A stretch of 64,000 nt of DNA. Source: Brachypodius melanocephalos (Eukaryota > Chordata > Aves > Passeriformes > Pycnonotidae). Positions 12,493 to 25,149 of the stretch are shown here, one piece after another. A model generated the notes under the pieces. The model ran no database searches, had not been told where the DNA came from, and saw only the letters and a program-made list of their open reading frames with translations. The stretch covers positions 28,811,604-28,875,603 of the forward strand of contig VZSR01000520.1 of assembly GCA_013398615.1 (NCBI GenBank). The letters run 5' to 3'. A program made the translations under genes and the position numbers. The first letter of the stretch is position 1, and each line of letters begins with the position of its first letter.

Positions 12493-13094
12493 TGTGCTGG
12501 TTTGGGCTGGAGTAAATTTTCATCACAGTGACTGGTATGGGGGTGTGTTTTGGATTTGTGCTGACCACAGGGTTGATAATAGAGGGATATTTTTGATAAT
12601 AGGTGTTGTTGCTGTTGTTACTGGGCAGGCCTTACACAGAGCCCAGGCCTTTTCTGCTTTCTGTACTGCAAAGCTGGTGAGGAAGCTGGGGATGCAGGGG
12701 AGGTTGGGAGGAGGCACAGCCAGGACAGGTGACCCCAAGTGCCCAAAGGGATACTCCAGACCATGACATCATGCTCAGAATAGAAAGTGGGGGGAAGCAG
12801 GAGCGGGGGAGGGATGTTTGGGGTGATGGTGTTTGTCTTCCCAAGTCGTTGTTACACGGCATGGGACCCTGCTCTCCTGGAGATGGCTGAACACCTGCCT
12901 ACCATGGGAAGCAGGGAATCTATTCCTTGTTTTGCTTTGCTTGTCGGTGTGGCTTTTGTTTTACCTACTGAAATTGTCTTTATCTCAACACATAAGTTTT
13001 CCAGCTTCTACCGTTCTGATTCTCTGCCCAATCCTGCTGGTGGGGGAGTAACTGGCTGTGGTGCCTGGTTGTTGGCTGAGGTTAAACCATGACA
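12493..13094 (+). mobile_element. Solo LTR, ERVL-type endogenous retrovirus
   Basis: The LTR is complete. It starts TGTGCTGG and ends AAACCATGACA, is 602 bp long, and is flanked by the perfect 5-bp duplication GATGT, the length expected for ERVL integration. Internal blocks match a common avian ERVL LTR family: TTTTGGATTTGTGCTGA, CATGACATCATGCTCA before the expected TATA region, GTTTGTCTTCCCAAGT, GGAGATGGCTGAACACCTGC and TTGTCTTTATCTCAACA. The polyadenylation signal expected just before TTGTCTTTATC has decayed. No internal retroviral sequence is present, so the provirus was removed by LTR-LTR recombination. Confidence 0.92.
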
Positions 13095-13099
13095 GATGT
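13095..13099. repeat. Target-site duplication, right copy (GATGT)
   Basis: Identical to the five bases at 12488-12492. Together they define the exact integration site of the solo LTR. Confidence 0.85.
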
Positions 13100-13659
13100 G
13101 CTTCCCCCCAGTTTTTTAGACTATTTCCTGCAGAACAGCTGCACAGTGCTCTGAGGCTTGCTGCTGGCCAAGGCCTCTGTCAGCATAGAAAATAACTAGA
13201 TAGCTAGTGACCCAGAATAAAAAGGTAGATAAGATGCAGAAAGATTAGCCTCCAAGTAGTATTTAATTTATTTATTTTGTAATCCATAGTCTGTAGCTAT
13301 TCCTTTTGCCTTTCCCTATCATAGGAATAGAGGAGCAATGGACTGCTTTAAGTTGGGTCATGCTTCAGGGCGCAGAAATCTGAGTTCAGAGTGCTCCACA
13401 AAAGACTTCTGTACACAGAAAGATTTAGACCCGTTGCATGCACAGACCTCTCTGTGACTTAAGCATAAGGAAACATGCTCATACTGTGAAGTCTGGTGAG
13501 ATCACAGATCAGCTGGAACCTGAGCCACCTCTAATAGGGAAGCCGTCAGGCCAGTAAGCAAGGGCAACAGGATGCAGACTCGAAGCTCAGGTTTGTGTGT
13601 TGAAATAGTCCAAGGACATGCTGCAATGATCAGCAGCCCAGCCCACCTCTCAGTCGAGC

Positions 13660-14020
13660 AAGTTCTGTTCGCGGGGTGAGCGCAGGAGAGAGCCCGCAGG
13701 GCCGGGTGCGGCCAAGGGGAGGGCACAGGAGAGAACCCGCCGGGCCAAGGGGAGGGCACAGGAGAGAACCCGCCGGGCCAAGGGGAGGGCACAGGAGAGA
13801 ACCCGCCGGGCCAAGGGGAGGGCACAGGAGAGAACCCGCCGGGCCAAGGGGAGGGCACAGGAGAGAACCCGCCGGGCCAAGGGGAGGGCACAGGAGAGAA
13901 CCCGCCGGGCCGGGTGCGGCGGCAGCGGGGCAGCACCCGCGGCTTTCAGCACCCTGGAGAGCGGCACCGGTCGCGGGCAGCGCGCCTCGATCGCCCTCAC
14001 GCCGCCGCGGGATAACGAGC
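13660..14020. promoter_or_regulatory. Small CpG island containing a minisatellite
   Basis: A GC-rich, CpG-dense block in AT-rich surroundings. Its centre is the 33-bp tandem array, but CpG density continues beyond it to about 14020 in non-repetitive sequence (GCGCGCCTCGATCGCC, GCCGCCGCGGGATAACG). A donor-like GGGGTGAGCG lies near 13673-13682. It may be a promoter, an alternative first exon, or a GC-rich island created largely by repeat expansion. No strand can be assigned. Confidence 0.5.
13677..13911 (+). repeat. 33-bp minisatellite, six identical units
   Basis: Six identical 33-bp units start at 13712, 13745, 13778, 13811, 13844 and 13877. Each contains CCAAGGGGAGGGCACAGG followed by AGAGAACCCGCCGGG. 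A degenerate seventh unit precedes them at 13677-13711. The array is bracketed by GGGCCGGGTGCGG on both sides. Because 33 is a multiple of three, open frames run through the array on both strands as 11-residue repeats. That is a geometric effect, not evidence of a protein. Identical units point to recent expansion or homogenisation, so length polymorphism is likely. Confidence 0.97.
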
Positions 14021-14189
14021 GGGTTATTTCAAGCCACTTGCTGCTTCTGTGAAGTCTTTGTATGCTAAGCACTTCCCAAACACTCACTTGTCTGAAGAGA
14101 ATTGTATTCAGGAAAAAAAAAAAAAAAGAAAATCGAAGTTTTTTCCGAAGGAGCACTCAACAAAATGGCAGGTTTAAGTCAGTACTTGG

Positions 14190-14400
14190 GCAGCACTTTT
14201 CATGCGAGGGTTTCCACGCACTTTGTGAATATTAATGAAGTCAGCTGCAAAATCAATCATCCATTTATAACGTAGGTTGGCTTCATTATCCTTGTCTAGT
14301 TGGGGAAACTGAGGCAGGGAAGGAAAATGTGGTATGTCTCAGCCAATATGGAGCCTGAGAAATAAAGATTATGACCTTTATGCTCCCACTAATAGAAAAC
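14190..14400 (+). mobile_element. Ancient MIR/L2-like remnant
   Basis: The order of words fits the widespread amniote MIR/L2-type tail. CAGCACTTTTCATGCGAGGG is followed by CACTTTGTGAATATTAATGA, then CTTCATTATCCTTGTC and TTGGGGAAACTGAGGCAGGG. It is strongly diverged, and whether it is MIR3-like or an L2 3' end cannot be decided by eye. Confidence 0.55.
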
Positions 14401-17400
14401 CATACAGCTTCTATAGCTCTTCCTGTTTTGGTTTTAAGATATGTTCTTCCTTCTTCAAACTACAATTCTTCACTCTGCTGATCTAGATTGCCAAGCTCAT
14501 GGCAGATGATTTTCCAGCTAGCCTAATTATAGCAATTCTCACCTCCTGCCCTTCTGTTTCTTAAGGATTGCTGCTGTTTTCAAAAAGAAAGAGATTCCCT
14601 AGCCTTGTTTCAAATGCACACTGGTACGCGTGTGGTGCGGGGTTTGCTATTCCTGAAAATGTTATTTTGAAGAAAAAACTTGCCCCTTTGATGCTCAGTA
14701 ATAGCTAAATATGTGTGCTGTTTTGCACTCAATTGTCAGGCATGTACCATGGTGTTTTGTTGTTTCCCTGGACAGGTGGAGACAGAGCAGTTAGGCACTG
14801 ACGGCTTCTGTCTGGTGAGCTGGCTCTTGATTGACTGATTAGCTTCTTTGTATGGCAGGCACTTCTCTCAGCTCTGTCATTAAAGATGCATCATAACCCC
14901 TTGCAAGAGCCTTTTTTTTTTTTCCCCCTGACACGGAGAAGGAGAGAGTAATTCTGAACGTTTTACAGTAGAGAAACTTTTGTTAATATGGCAAGTCTTT
15001 AAAGATGGGGTTTAGCCAGATTTCTGTCTTCAAAAATGTGAAAACAAAACCCAACAAACTGACCCAAACCTAAAAAAAATTACTGTCAGGGCAGTAACTC
15101 ATCTATCTTCTCAAGATTATTAATGTACAGCCTTCCATTATTTTTGTTTATAATAGGTATCTTTAGTGTTAAATAGTTAACCTTTGTAAAAGACATGGGA
15201 GGCAGTTGGAGAGGGCTTTTTATTTTAAAAATGGATAAGAAGAAGTATGGAGAAGGAGACTGGCTTATAGACATGGCTTCAGGTGTCTGGACTGTCAAGT
15301 TCCATCTCTCAGTCATTTCAGCTTGACACCAAACCATGGTTTCTTCCAGAGGTAGGAGACGAGACCTGGGAGATGACCCCAATTCTCTGCCAGTGCTGGT
15401 ATCTGATGTAGCTTCTTTCCTTTTTGCTGTTGATAATGCTATGAAAGTCCCTTATCTAATATGTTTTCTGCCTGGAGAAGTAATACTGGTATGTGTAAGT
15501 GTGAACTTAAATTGATATACTGGTATAAATTCATTGTTTCTTTATAAGATAACTTTTCATAAGTCAGCTTGCATCACTTTGGAGGGAGCTTAAACCAAGG
15601 AAAACAAGAAAAGGCACCTCCTATTCTGCAGCAAGCATTTACACAGGGGATTGTATCACTTCCTCGTTTAATAAGATTCCTGAAGTTACACTTATATGCC
15701 CAGTAAAACTCTATCTTGCACAAAACATAGAATAATTGACTTCTGATGCAGCAGCACTTTTTGCATGATTCTTACAGATATTGTCATGAACTCAGAGATG
15801 GCATGACCCTTTTTGCAGTGATGATCAGTAATACCACAAGCAGGTTGAGCTGTAGTTCTCAGAGTGTGCCTGGCAAAAAGGGACAGGATAATCAATGTCT
15901 TCTGTTCTGCAGGCCAGTATCTCAACAGTCAGCTGTGGTTTGTAGCTGGATGGGGTAGGATGGAGTCATCTGTTATGAATTTTCCTGTGCATGGGGTGAC
16001 CATAAGCATGCTGCATGTGGTCACTGTGACTCCTTGCATCTAGTGGAGCACACCATTTTCCAGACCCTGCAGTTCATCTTTGTCTGACACTTAGCAGTGT
16101 CTGGGTTATGACAGTCCCATTCACTCAGCCCCTGGAGCTTCTTGCTGAGACAGCAATGGGCTAAGCAAAACTTTGTTAACTAGAGCCTGTTGGAAGCTTT
16201 CTTGTTTATTAGGATGGCAATATGAAATGTAGCAACTGCAGACTCGGTGGGTCTTCTGACTATTTCTTCCTTCAACTGGAGGAACTGAAGTTCCTGTAGG
16301 AGTCTGTGTTCTGTGTACTCAAGGCCAATGCTGAGAGGCACTGCCTCATCACTTAACCAGGTACACCAATTATTTTATCGCAGTTCAAATCCTGCTCCTA
16401 CATCTGATGGGTAGAAAGCTTCAGTGCCTCCAGCTTTGGGTAGAGGTATCCAAATAACATTTTGCCTATCAGGAATCTGCTCATTAGAGAAATGTAATGG
16501 TCATTTCATAGGAAGCCTGCATAAGAATTCATGTATCTTTCCATGTGATGTGAATCAAGTCTATGAAGGCATTGACACATCAACATATGGATCTTCGTTG
16601 GCTTCTACACATGGTCTAACTCTAGGAGATTTGTAGGTCTTTGAAGTTGTTTTAAGACTGTAGAAGTCCTGTCCCTTTAGAGGTCTACAGAGCTCTCCAC
16701 TGAGAGCTAGACATAGCATAGGTCCATCCTGGGGTGTAATGTTATGTCTGGTTTAATAGAAGTGTGGAGAACTGAGTAAAACAATAATTCACTGGAGTTT
16801 AACAACTACTCCCTTTTAATTGTAACTCTTGTTGACTGGCTTCTAAGAATGCTTTATTAAGTCATCTTCAGACAGGAGAATATTGATGACACTGGACTGT
16901 TATCGAGCTGTACTCGTGGTGGTGTGAGAGGCACACTGTGGGAGGGCTGTGAAGGCCACTCTATTTTTGGGATATAAAATTGCAATGCAAGGAAGAATGG
17001 ATGGCACCTTGCTGTGAAATAATATAATTCAAACCCATTGCTTTACAGTACTGCCCTTTGAATGGGCAGTGACATGGCAGCCTTGTCTAAGGGCAGCTGC
17101 CCAACCTTTCCTTGTCCATGTTCAATGCAGAGTTTTAGCTCTGTTAGGAATTGTTTGCAGGCAGCAGATCTCATTCTCTCTCAGTTGCATTGGTGCAGTG
17201 CCTGTCAGCTTGGGGAGGAAAGACAAACCTGTTAACAGGAGCTTTTGCTTGTTTACTGTGTATTTACATATCCCCTTCAGTCTTCTTTTCCCCCTAAAAT
17301 TTAAATATTTTATGTCAGTTTATTTATTTTTACAGCAAATTATTTTTTTTTCATTCCAGAAACAGAAAGCAATGTGGATGCCAGCATCATGAGGGCATCT

Positions 17401-20400
17401 GTTCTCTTATTAGTTCTTTCCCCCACATTCACTTCCAGCTCATATACAGACATGCATGACTCTGGTTTTTGTTTGTTTTCTTTCTTTTTTTTTTTTTTTC
17501 CCCAGTTACCTGTGTCATCCATTACAATGTGCCTATCTGGGTGTTATGCCAAAGACAGATCATCTATGAGGTCTTAAACATTGCTAAATGGCAAATAAAG
17601 GCCTTTGCATGAAGTTGATTCCCAAGGGTCAAAGCCTCTGTTCCATGAGATGTGCTCTCAGAGAAGACTGTTGCTTTTTCTTTAAAGTGCAAAATACCAT
17701 CATGCAGATTAATCATGAATCTGTTACTTTGGAGGTGTAATATAGCAACCAATGCTTTGTTTTCTCTCGTGAAATGCCATCTGCCCCTCCCCATGTGAGG
17801 CTATTTCCCCTTAGTAAGAAGGCAATGTTTTGCTGCCTTCAATGCCTTCATATCAGGTCACATCTCAGAGACTTCAAAAGGATCTAGGAGTACTCACTTC
17901 CAGAACTGACTAAGCCACTTCTTCTGGGTGTCATTGATTGTGTCTATTCTATATCTCTTTATACTTACCACTACAAGTTCAGGTCTAATTTGGTTGCTAG
18001 AATGGAGGAATGAATCCACTGGGACCTGTAGTCAGTAGTCACAGCTAGTTTTGCTAGGAGCCTTACAATGAATTCAAGAAAAGGAAGAGTGAAAAACCTA
18101 CAACAGGAAAAGGAAGTGTAAAAGTTGGGCCATTAAACCATAACAGACTATCGTTAATTTAATTTGAGCAGGAAATATATAGATGTAAGGGCCCTCAGTT
18201 TATGGTGAAATTTATGAGGCTCTCAAAGGGCGTCAGAAGGGGGAGGCAGTGAGTGTTATATGGCATAGGAGAGTTTAAGTGAGGTGACAACGGCACCAAC
18301 GAAGAGATCATAGGGAATAATCTTGTTCTGATTGTGAGTGGAATGGAAGAACTATCACCTTAGCTATCTTTCTCACCTCTAAGTCTCATGTGGGTACAAC
18401 ACTTTGAAGTGCTCAGAATATCCATCAATATCCACTGAAGTCCATGATAACTAAAGGCATGGATCATTCTGCAGTGACTGGTATTTCTTCTCTAGGTTTG
18501 AAGCTTTCCTCTCTGTTTTCTGCTTCAAACACAGCTCACTTTTCTGCATGTTTCAGCACTCTACATATTTTGCTTGCCTCACTCTCTGCTTCACAGCTGC
18601 TGCATTAAATCCATCCGTAGACACTTAAAAGATGCTATGGAAATGTATTGCTTGCCTTCAGCAATAGCAGTGGTTGGCCAGCACATTGCTCCCCTAGCCC
18701 ATCAGCCCCAGCACCGTGGTGCTTGTGTTTGCTGGACTGTTCCTTCTGAGTGTATGGAGGTGAACACATGTTCAGTATTAATCTTCATTTCAATGAAGTT
18801 GTTTTAGTTCATGCTTTATTGCAGCGCTTTGTAATAATGCATCTGTAATGGCAGCCCTTGGGGCAGCAGTCGCATGTGGCAGGCTGAGTGCCTGAACTGC
18901 TCCTGAGAATGACTCCAATCATACAGAATGAGGCACTCCCTGGTGCACCATCTGAATTTATAATACCAATTTATATAGTGCCCTAAAGCAAGGTTTGTAT
19001 TTGCTCTGGGACACAGGGGCCAGGCTATAGAAGGGGAACTTGCTCTCCATTTTTTTTTTGCTGTCCCTTTTTTTGAATATATACATTTGTCTAGCTTTTC
19101 AACTTGCCTGTCTTAAAGCCTAGACTGAACTCAGGAAATGCAAGAATATGCCTTAATACAGAGTGATGGGTGCAGAACCTGTAACCGGGCAACACAGGCT
19201 TGCTGCCAGCCTCACAGCATGGTCAAACCTTTCACCAGGTGTGGAGGAGAGACACACAGGAGGCCACAGCCCTGCAAGCAGTGTAGGGCACAGTCCTGGC
19301 TGCTAGTTCATTATGGACCTCCTTGTGTGCCTGGGAGTCAGTGTTGGCTTAAGCTCCTTTGGGAAGAGATGTGATGAGACCCAAGGTGGTGAAGGTTGGA
19401 TTTTCCTAGATAGGTAGGATTTTCAGAAAGTACTTAAGTAGCATGAATACCTAATGCCTATTAATTTTGAAAGAGAGGCATATAGTGCTTTAAAGGTCAA
19501 AAGCAATGCTTTAGGCTTGCCTTGGAGATATACCACGCCTGTCACCAAGCAGAAGCTAAAAGGCTTTTGTCAAAGATAGTGTTTGCTAAGTGAGGAGAAA
19601 GTATGTTTTGCTCTTTTTGACTCCTCAAAGGATTTTGTTGAAGCTACAAAATTCCCTGTCCCCACTGTTGTATAGCAGCAGAAAGAGAATATCCCCCCTT
19701 GCTCTGGTTTTATTGGAGTTCTTCTTGGGGTGTCTCATCTCACCTTCAATCTTCACATTATAGATTGATGCTAAAAAAAGACATTTATTGGCATCTGATT
19801 ATGAATGAGAAGTACTTCCCTGTATGGATAGAATGATGTTTGAAGGCATTGTGTTTGTCTGGCATGTGAGCAGAGAAAATAACAGTTGTTCCATTTTTAT
19901 CTTGTTTGTCCAAAATAGTGCATAAGGTTTTAAAATGAGATAACTGAACCATTAGAAAGGCACTGGTGCAGCAGTTGTCCCTTATCCTGAGAGCTTCCCA
20001 ACTGATCAGTTACTTATAACATGATGCTTACAAACACCTTTCAAAAGCTCATGGAATACAAAAATATTCCCCATTTAACTCAGTCATGAGATGGGTGCTG
20101 TAGCCAGTCTGATGGGTCTGCTTTTTGAGAGAAAGAGAGGACGGTCTGTCTTGCCTTGCCACAATGCTGTTATTCTGCACTGATGTCTTTATTCCACCTG
20201 CTCCTGTTGGCCAGGAAGGGTTTCTGTCTTGTGTGGATAACTGGCCAGCTACAGGCAAACGTTTGACATGAGTCTGCTAGGGGTTGATTCTAAAGACTGA
20301 ATGCAATACCAGATACAAACTCCCAAACTGTATGTGTTTCCAACATTGTTTGGAGTGTTAACTAGTGGATACAGCGGGAAATGTCTCTATCTGGTACCAA

Positions 20401-23400
20401 TGATCTTGAGCAATCAAGGATGTCTGTACTTCAGGGTCACTCAAGGGGTCAAAGGCAAAAAGGAAATAATATTTAATCTTCCTTGAGGAGCTGCTGAAGT
20501 TTTTCAAGGAGTAGCTCCTGTGGATGCATTAGATTAGCATTTTATTAAAGAGAGATTTATCTTTCACTCATGTTAAATCCAGCTTTTCTGATTGCATGTC
20601 TCTCTAGCTCCTCCTCTTTTAGTACTCATCAATTCATATTCTTACCCAACTCTGTTGACGGACAAACAGGTATGACATGATATTTGTTGCCTGTGATGTC
20701 ATTGGTTAATTTTCATGGCTCCATCTGAGGATTCTGAAACAAGGAGGGGAGGCAGAGTTCAAGTGGAAGAGGTAATAAGCAATAAAGATCTACTGAGTCT
20801 TACTCCAAGTGAGGGGCTGGATGATATCATGGAAATTTGAGTGATCCCATGGAGTTATAAGACAAAAGAAGCAAGAAAGGATGGAAAAGTTTCAAAACTG
20901 GTTGAAAATACTTTTCGGAAGGCTGTGCTTTAACTCTGAACTGTGGCTTTGGTTTTGGTTGTTTCACTGGATGTTACCTGCTGCCTCCAGGAAGTGGTTC
21001 TCTTCCTTTTGGCCTGCACTGAGTCAGGGTCACAGTGGTCATCTTGACAATGGGAGATGGCAATGGATGTCGTCTTGTCTTAGAATGAGATGTAGGTATA
21101 TGTCTAATATCTGGTAGTGGAGGTCACAAAGCCAATGTGACAACCATTACATTTTTTATTGCTGGCTTAAAGAATGTACAGCTTTTATTTTATTCTCCCT
21201 TGCAGAACTGAGTGTGCACCCACGTCTATCTCATGTGTTGTTGTTAATGCTTATGTGTAAAAACACACATACAATCCATCCTTTTACAATGGTGCTGAAA
21301 AGGCGGTGGAAAATGACGTATGAAACTTGGAGAAGGGCTTGCATAATTTCTTTCCCCAGATCAGTTGATGGAATGCAATATACTTTTTTCACTACATGGT
21401 TCGCCTTGAATTTGCTCTTGCAGCATTTGCACACACACCGCTTATTTAATCTCTCTCAGGCACTCTTCCCACAAGGAATCCTTTCACCTGAATGGGTTCA
21501 TCCTTGCACTCTTGGCTACACATATTAAGGCTTTTTTGTTCATTCATACATTTCCACAAACTCAAAGTTGTGTCTGTATAGTTTCTGTCCCCTGTACACT
21601 CACTTAAACAAAATGGTGCTCAAAAATTACTTCGTGTATACAATGTGTACATTTTCTGTTAAACAAGTGCAACAGAACGTGCTTGGAGGAGGAAAAAGCC
21701 TGTGAATCAAGAATAAATGGTGATGTCCTGCAAGTGGTCAGAGTAACTTTGGAGGTTCAACCTCCAGCTGGAGTTAAAAATGGTGTTTGCAGTAGAGTTT
21801 AGAACTAATCCTCTGAAAAGACGGTAAAGGGAGTTCTGACCAAGCACTGTCATGATTACTTTCCCCCATCTTTGTTATTTCTTATTATTGTAATGAGTTT
21901 TGCTCTCTCAAGTAGAATAAGGTCACTTAACTGAGATAAGATCAGCTTCGTTTGGCACAACCAAGAAGATCTGATCACAGTTTGGACTGCAGCTTGTAAA
22001 TTCACCTTGGGTAATAACTTCTGGGAAAAAGACACAAAAATTGCTAACATGGCCAAAAGGAGAGGGGGAAAAAATGCCAGAGATATAAATTGCAATCTTG
22101 CCATGTTGCACAGCTTTTCCTGCCACTGTTTCAATGGCAAATTCCCCTTGAGCCTCATTCCCATTAAACTGTACCATACAAATGCTTAATTTCAAGGATT
22201 TGGTAAATGCTGTTTAGAGAATCTAAGGAGGAATGCCAGGTGATTGTACTCTGTGGGTCAATATTGCAGTGCAGTGCCCCTTTTCCTATCCCCTGCTGTC
22301 ATACTTGGGGCATTAGTTTAGAATGCATCTTCTAGAGCTTGTAGTACAGCATTTGGACATCCTGGCATGATGGATGATGCCTCTAACTTCTGTCTCCAGA
22401 GTCTTTTCTAGGCTCTGCTCCCTCTCTCTCATCACTCCTGCTCAACAGGGAAGAGGGGAACCAGGAACTGGTGATAACAGCACGTGCATTTTCTATTGCA
22501 TCAGGGAGATGGGTAGCTCCTGTGAGCCAGCTCACTCCTCTAGCAAGACCTAAGCAAAAGCTGTGCGTGGTGCCTACTACAGCTGCTGCCCTGAATTAGC
22601 AAGCCCAGATCTCAGAGCACAATGAGTACCTTGAAGATGAGCAGTCCCACATAGCAATTTATTGAAATTGCACTGATTGAATTGCCCCAGTTTATGACAG
22701 CATTTTGTCTTTTAGTTATAAAAAGCCCACTGACTTGGTAAAAAGTTTTGGAAATTTATTCTAAAGGGAACAAGCAAAAGAAGATGAATGGCATTTCTGT
22801 GAACGTGTGTTCTTGCATTTGCCTCTTCTCTCTGGTGGTGTTGGGAGGGAATTGTCAGGTGTCTAGTTCTATAAATCTATGTCACTGCTAATTTTTAAGG
22901 CCCTTTGGAAAGGAAATTGGCTATTTTCTTAATGAAGACACTGAAAAAGTCTGATGTATCTAATTATCTTCTAGATGGGGACAAAACACTTTGTCTGGAG
23001 CATGTCATATGTTCTGAAAAGTCTCATCACAATGCCAGTGACATATACTGGGGAGACGAGTAGTATTAGAGGGTTCTAATACAAACTTCACTGTAGGAAT
23101 AGTTTTTTTTTTTTTAATCTCCATACAACTTATTTGCAAACTGCAGGGCTATACTGAGAAACGAGAAAGAAAGAAATAATTAGAGGAAATAATCAGAAAA
23201 ATCCACTCTCCTGTTCAGCAATTCGAGCATTGGTTGCTGGACAAAGAACTTCTTGTATTGCACTGCTTTCCTCTTGTCTCTGTTTTGCTCCACACTCCAG
23301 CAAAGATGTACCTTGCAACCCTAATGAAACTTCCCTGCTCTTCTAATATTTTCTCACTATCCTGTGCCTATTTATAACATGATGTCTGCTATTTTGGTGC

Positions 23401-25149
23401 TGAACTGTAACAATTTTTCAGAAGTAGAGGTCTATGCGTCCGAGTTAGGAACAGTAAGATTTTTTTCGAAGTAGCTGTTATCTTCCTTGGTTCTATGTTG
23501 CACTCTGAATAGAAGTTTCTCAGTCAGATGAACCTCATCCCTCTCTCTAATTTCTAGACATTTCAAGTGTGGGCGTCCTAGGCTTTTCTTTTTCCAGTTG
23601 AAAGGATAGGATGAAAACTAGCTTATTTTCCCCAAATCTTTTTGGGCTCACTTTACCCTTGGTGATTAAGCTGGTTAAAAATTTCTAGTTTGTTTTTCCT
23701 CACAAAAGACATGCTGTTTTCAGTCTTTGAACCAAAGAGGTTAAATTTGGAATTGGAAGTGGATATGGTGCTGTTGTCATTGATTCTACATAGAAGACAC
23801 TCTGTTGATAGGCAGCCAGATCAAAATATTATGCAACTATGTGTGTGCATGGTCTTGGAAGACCTTGGACAGGGAAGGGGTAGAAGTGGTGCAGTTTCAG
23901 GATGATCTCAACAAATCATTACTTTGATAAACGGCAAGCTACAACATGCTAGATTGCCAGAACTACCAGCAAGTGAAGAAATAGACAGATTTTATTGTCA
24001 GATGCACTTTTTAAATCTGGAGTTAACCGCTGAAGTTAATGAAGTAATACCTTACTTTCTTCACAGTAATAGAGACCAGGATCTAATCCCATGCCCTAAG
24101 GAGGGATTGATAGTTCTTTCTGATGTTATGTTGTCCATATAAAACAGGTTAAAACCAATCAACAATAACTTGCCTTTGCACAAATGTATAAAGGGATAAA
24201 ATCTTGCTCTTGGGTTGCTGATTTTGGTTTAGGAAGATGCTTCTTTCCTGGACCATTGTCACTTAGTTGAAATAGGTGTCTATCATTTTCTCTGTGTATG
24301 TATATGAATTTGTTAGGTGTGTTAAGAACTGTGTTTTCCAGAGAAACTTCCCAAGGGGCTCCTAGTACTACTTGTACTATTATTTAGTGTTTCTGTGTGG
24401 CTATTATCCACCTCAGACACAGATGCATTTCAATAGTAGGAAGGTGATCAGTACATACTGTATAAAATAATAATTATTTATTACTTATTGAGTACTGTGT
24501 GTAGGCTGCCTGCTGTGCAAAATGTAAAAAAAGGAAAAAACCTTTGGATACATGATCAGAAGGGGAAGGAGAGACAAATATCTTTGCAGTCTGTCCCTAA
24601 GGCTAATGCATTCCTAAATGTCTGGTGTTCCAGTATGAGCATTAGACACAAATTTTACAAGACCATAGAGTCTGGAGAGAGAGGCTAGAAAGTTTTGTTC
24701 CTCACTTTTGGGTTTGTGTGCACCTCAGGTGCATAACGTTCCTGTCTGGTAGTCTTCTTTGAGGTGGACTTTTAGCACGATAACGTATTAAAAAAAACTT
24801 GCAGTACTTCCCTACAGTACATTTGCTGTGCTAAGTACTAATGGTGATAAAATGATAAATAACAATATCTAGGATGTACACTCTGATCGAGATACTGACC
24901 CCAACATAGTCGATGGTGTCTATCCGTTGCTATTCTCTCTACTTTTAGAAGTGAGAAAACGAGTGGATAAAAAGCTTGAGATATTTGTACAAGGAAACTT
25001 AGTGGCTGGTTTAAATGAAATGGGCAGCATATAAATTGACTTGAAATACCTAGTAGGTTTGGGTCAAACTCTGAGCTAGAAGAGAAAATTCTTTGTGAAC
25101 TTTAAGGGTTTTGGGATACTCATGAAAGTGACTGAGGAAGACGCTTTCT
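14401..25149. other. Long non-coding stretch without confident transposons
   Basis: Almost 11 kb in which I recognise no CR1, LTR, gene or RNA. Open frames are short and unlike known proteins. A faint MIR/L2-like pattern occurs around 24940-25020 (GAAGTGAGAAAACGAGTGG) but is too weak to call. This stretch is the upstream flank of the CpG-island promoter and may hold its distal regulatory elements. Confidence 0.5.

Noticed and set aside
13502..14156. Open frames of 130-168 codons with 11-residue repeats through the minisatellite
   Set aside because: A 33-bp unit without stops keeps all frames open. Both strands show it equally, so it is not evidence of a protein.
16380..16420. GTTCAAATCCTGCTCC resembling a tRNA B box
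   Set aside because: No A box at the right distance and no cloverleaf. At most a SINE trace.
18950..19030. ATTTATATAGTGCCC resembling the head of an old SINE/L2 tail
   Set aside because: The words that should follow are absent.
24850..25030. Weak MIR/L2-like pattern (GAAGTGAGAAAACGAGTGG)
   Set aside because: Only one short block fits the consensus, which is too little for a call without alignment.
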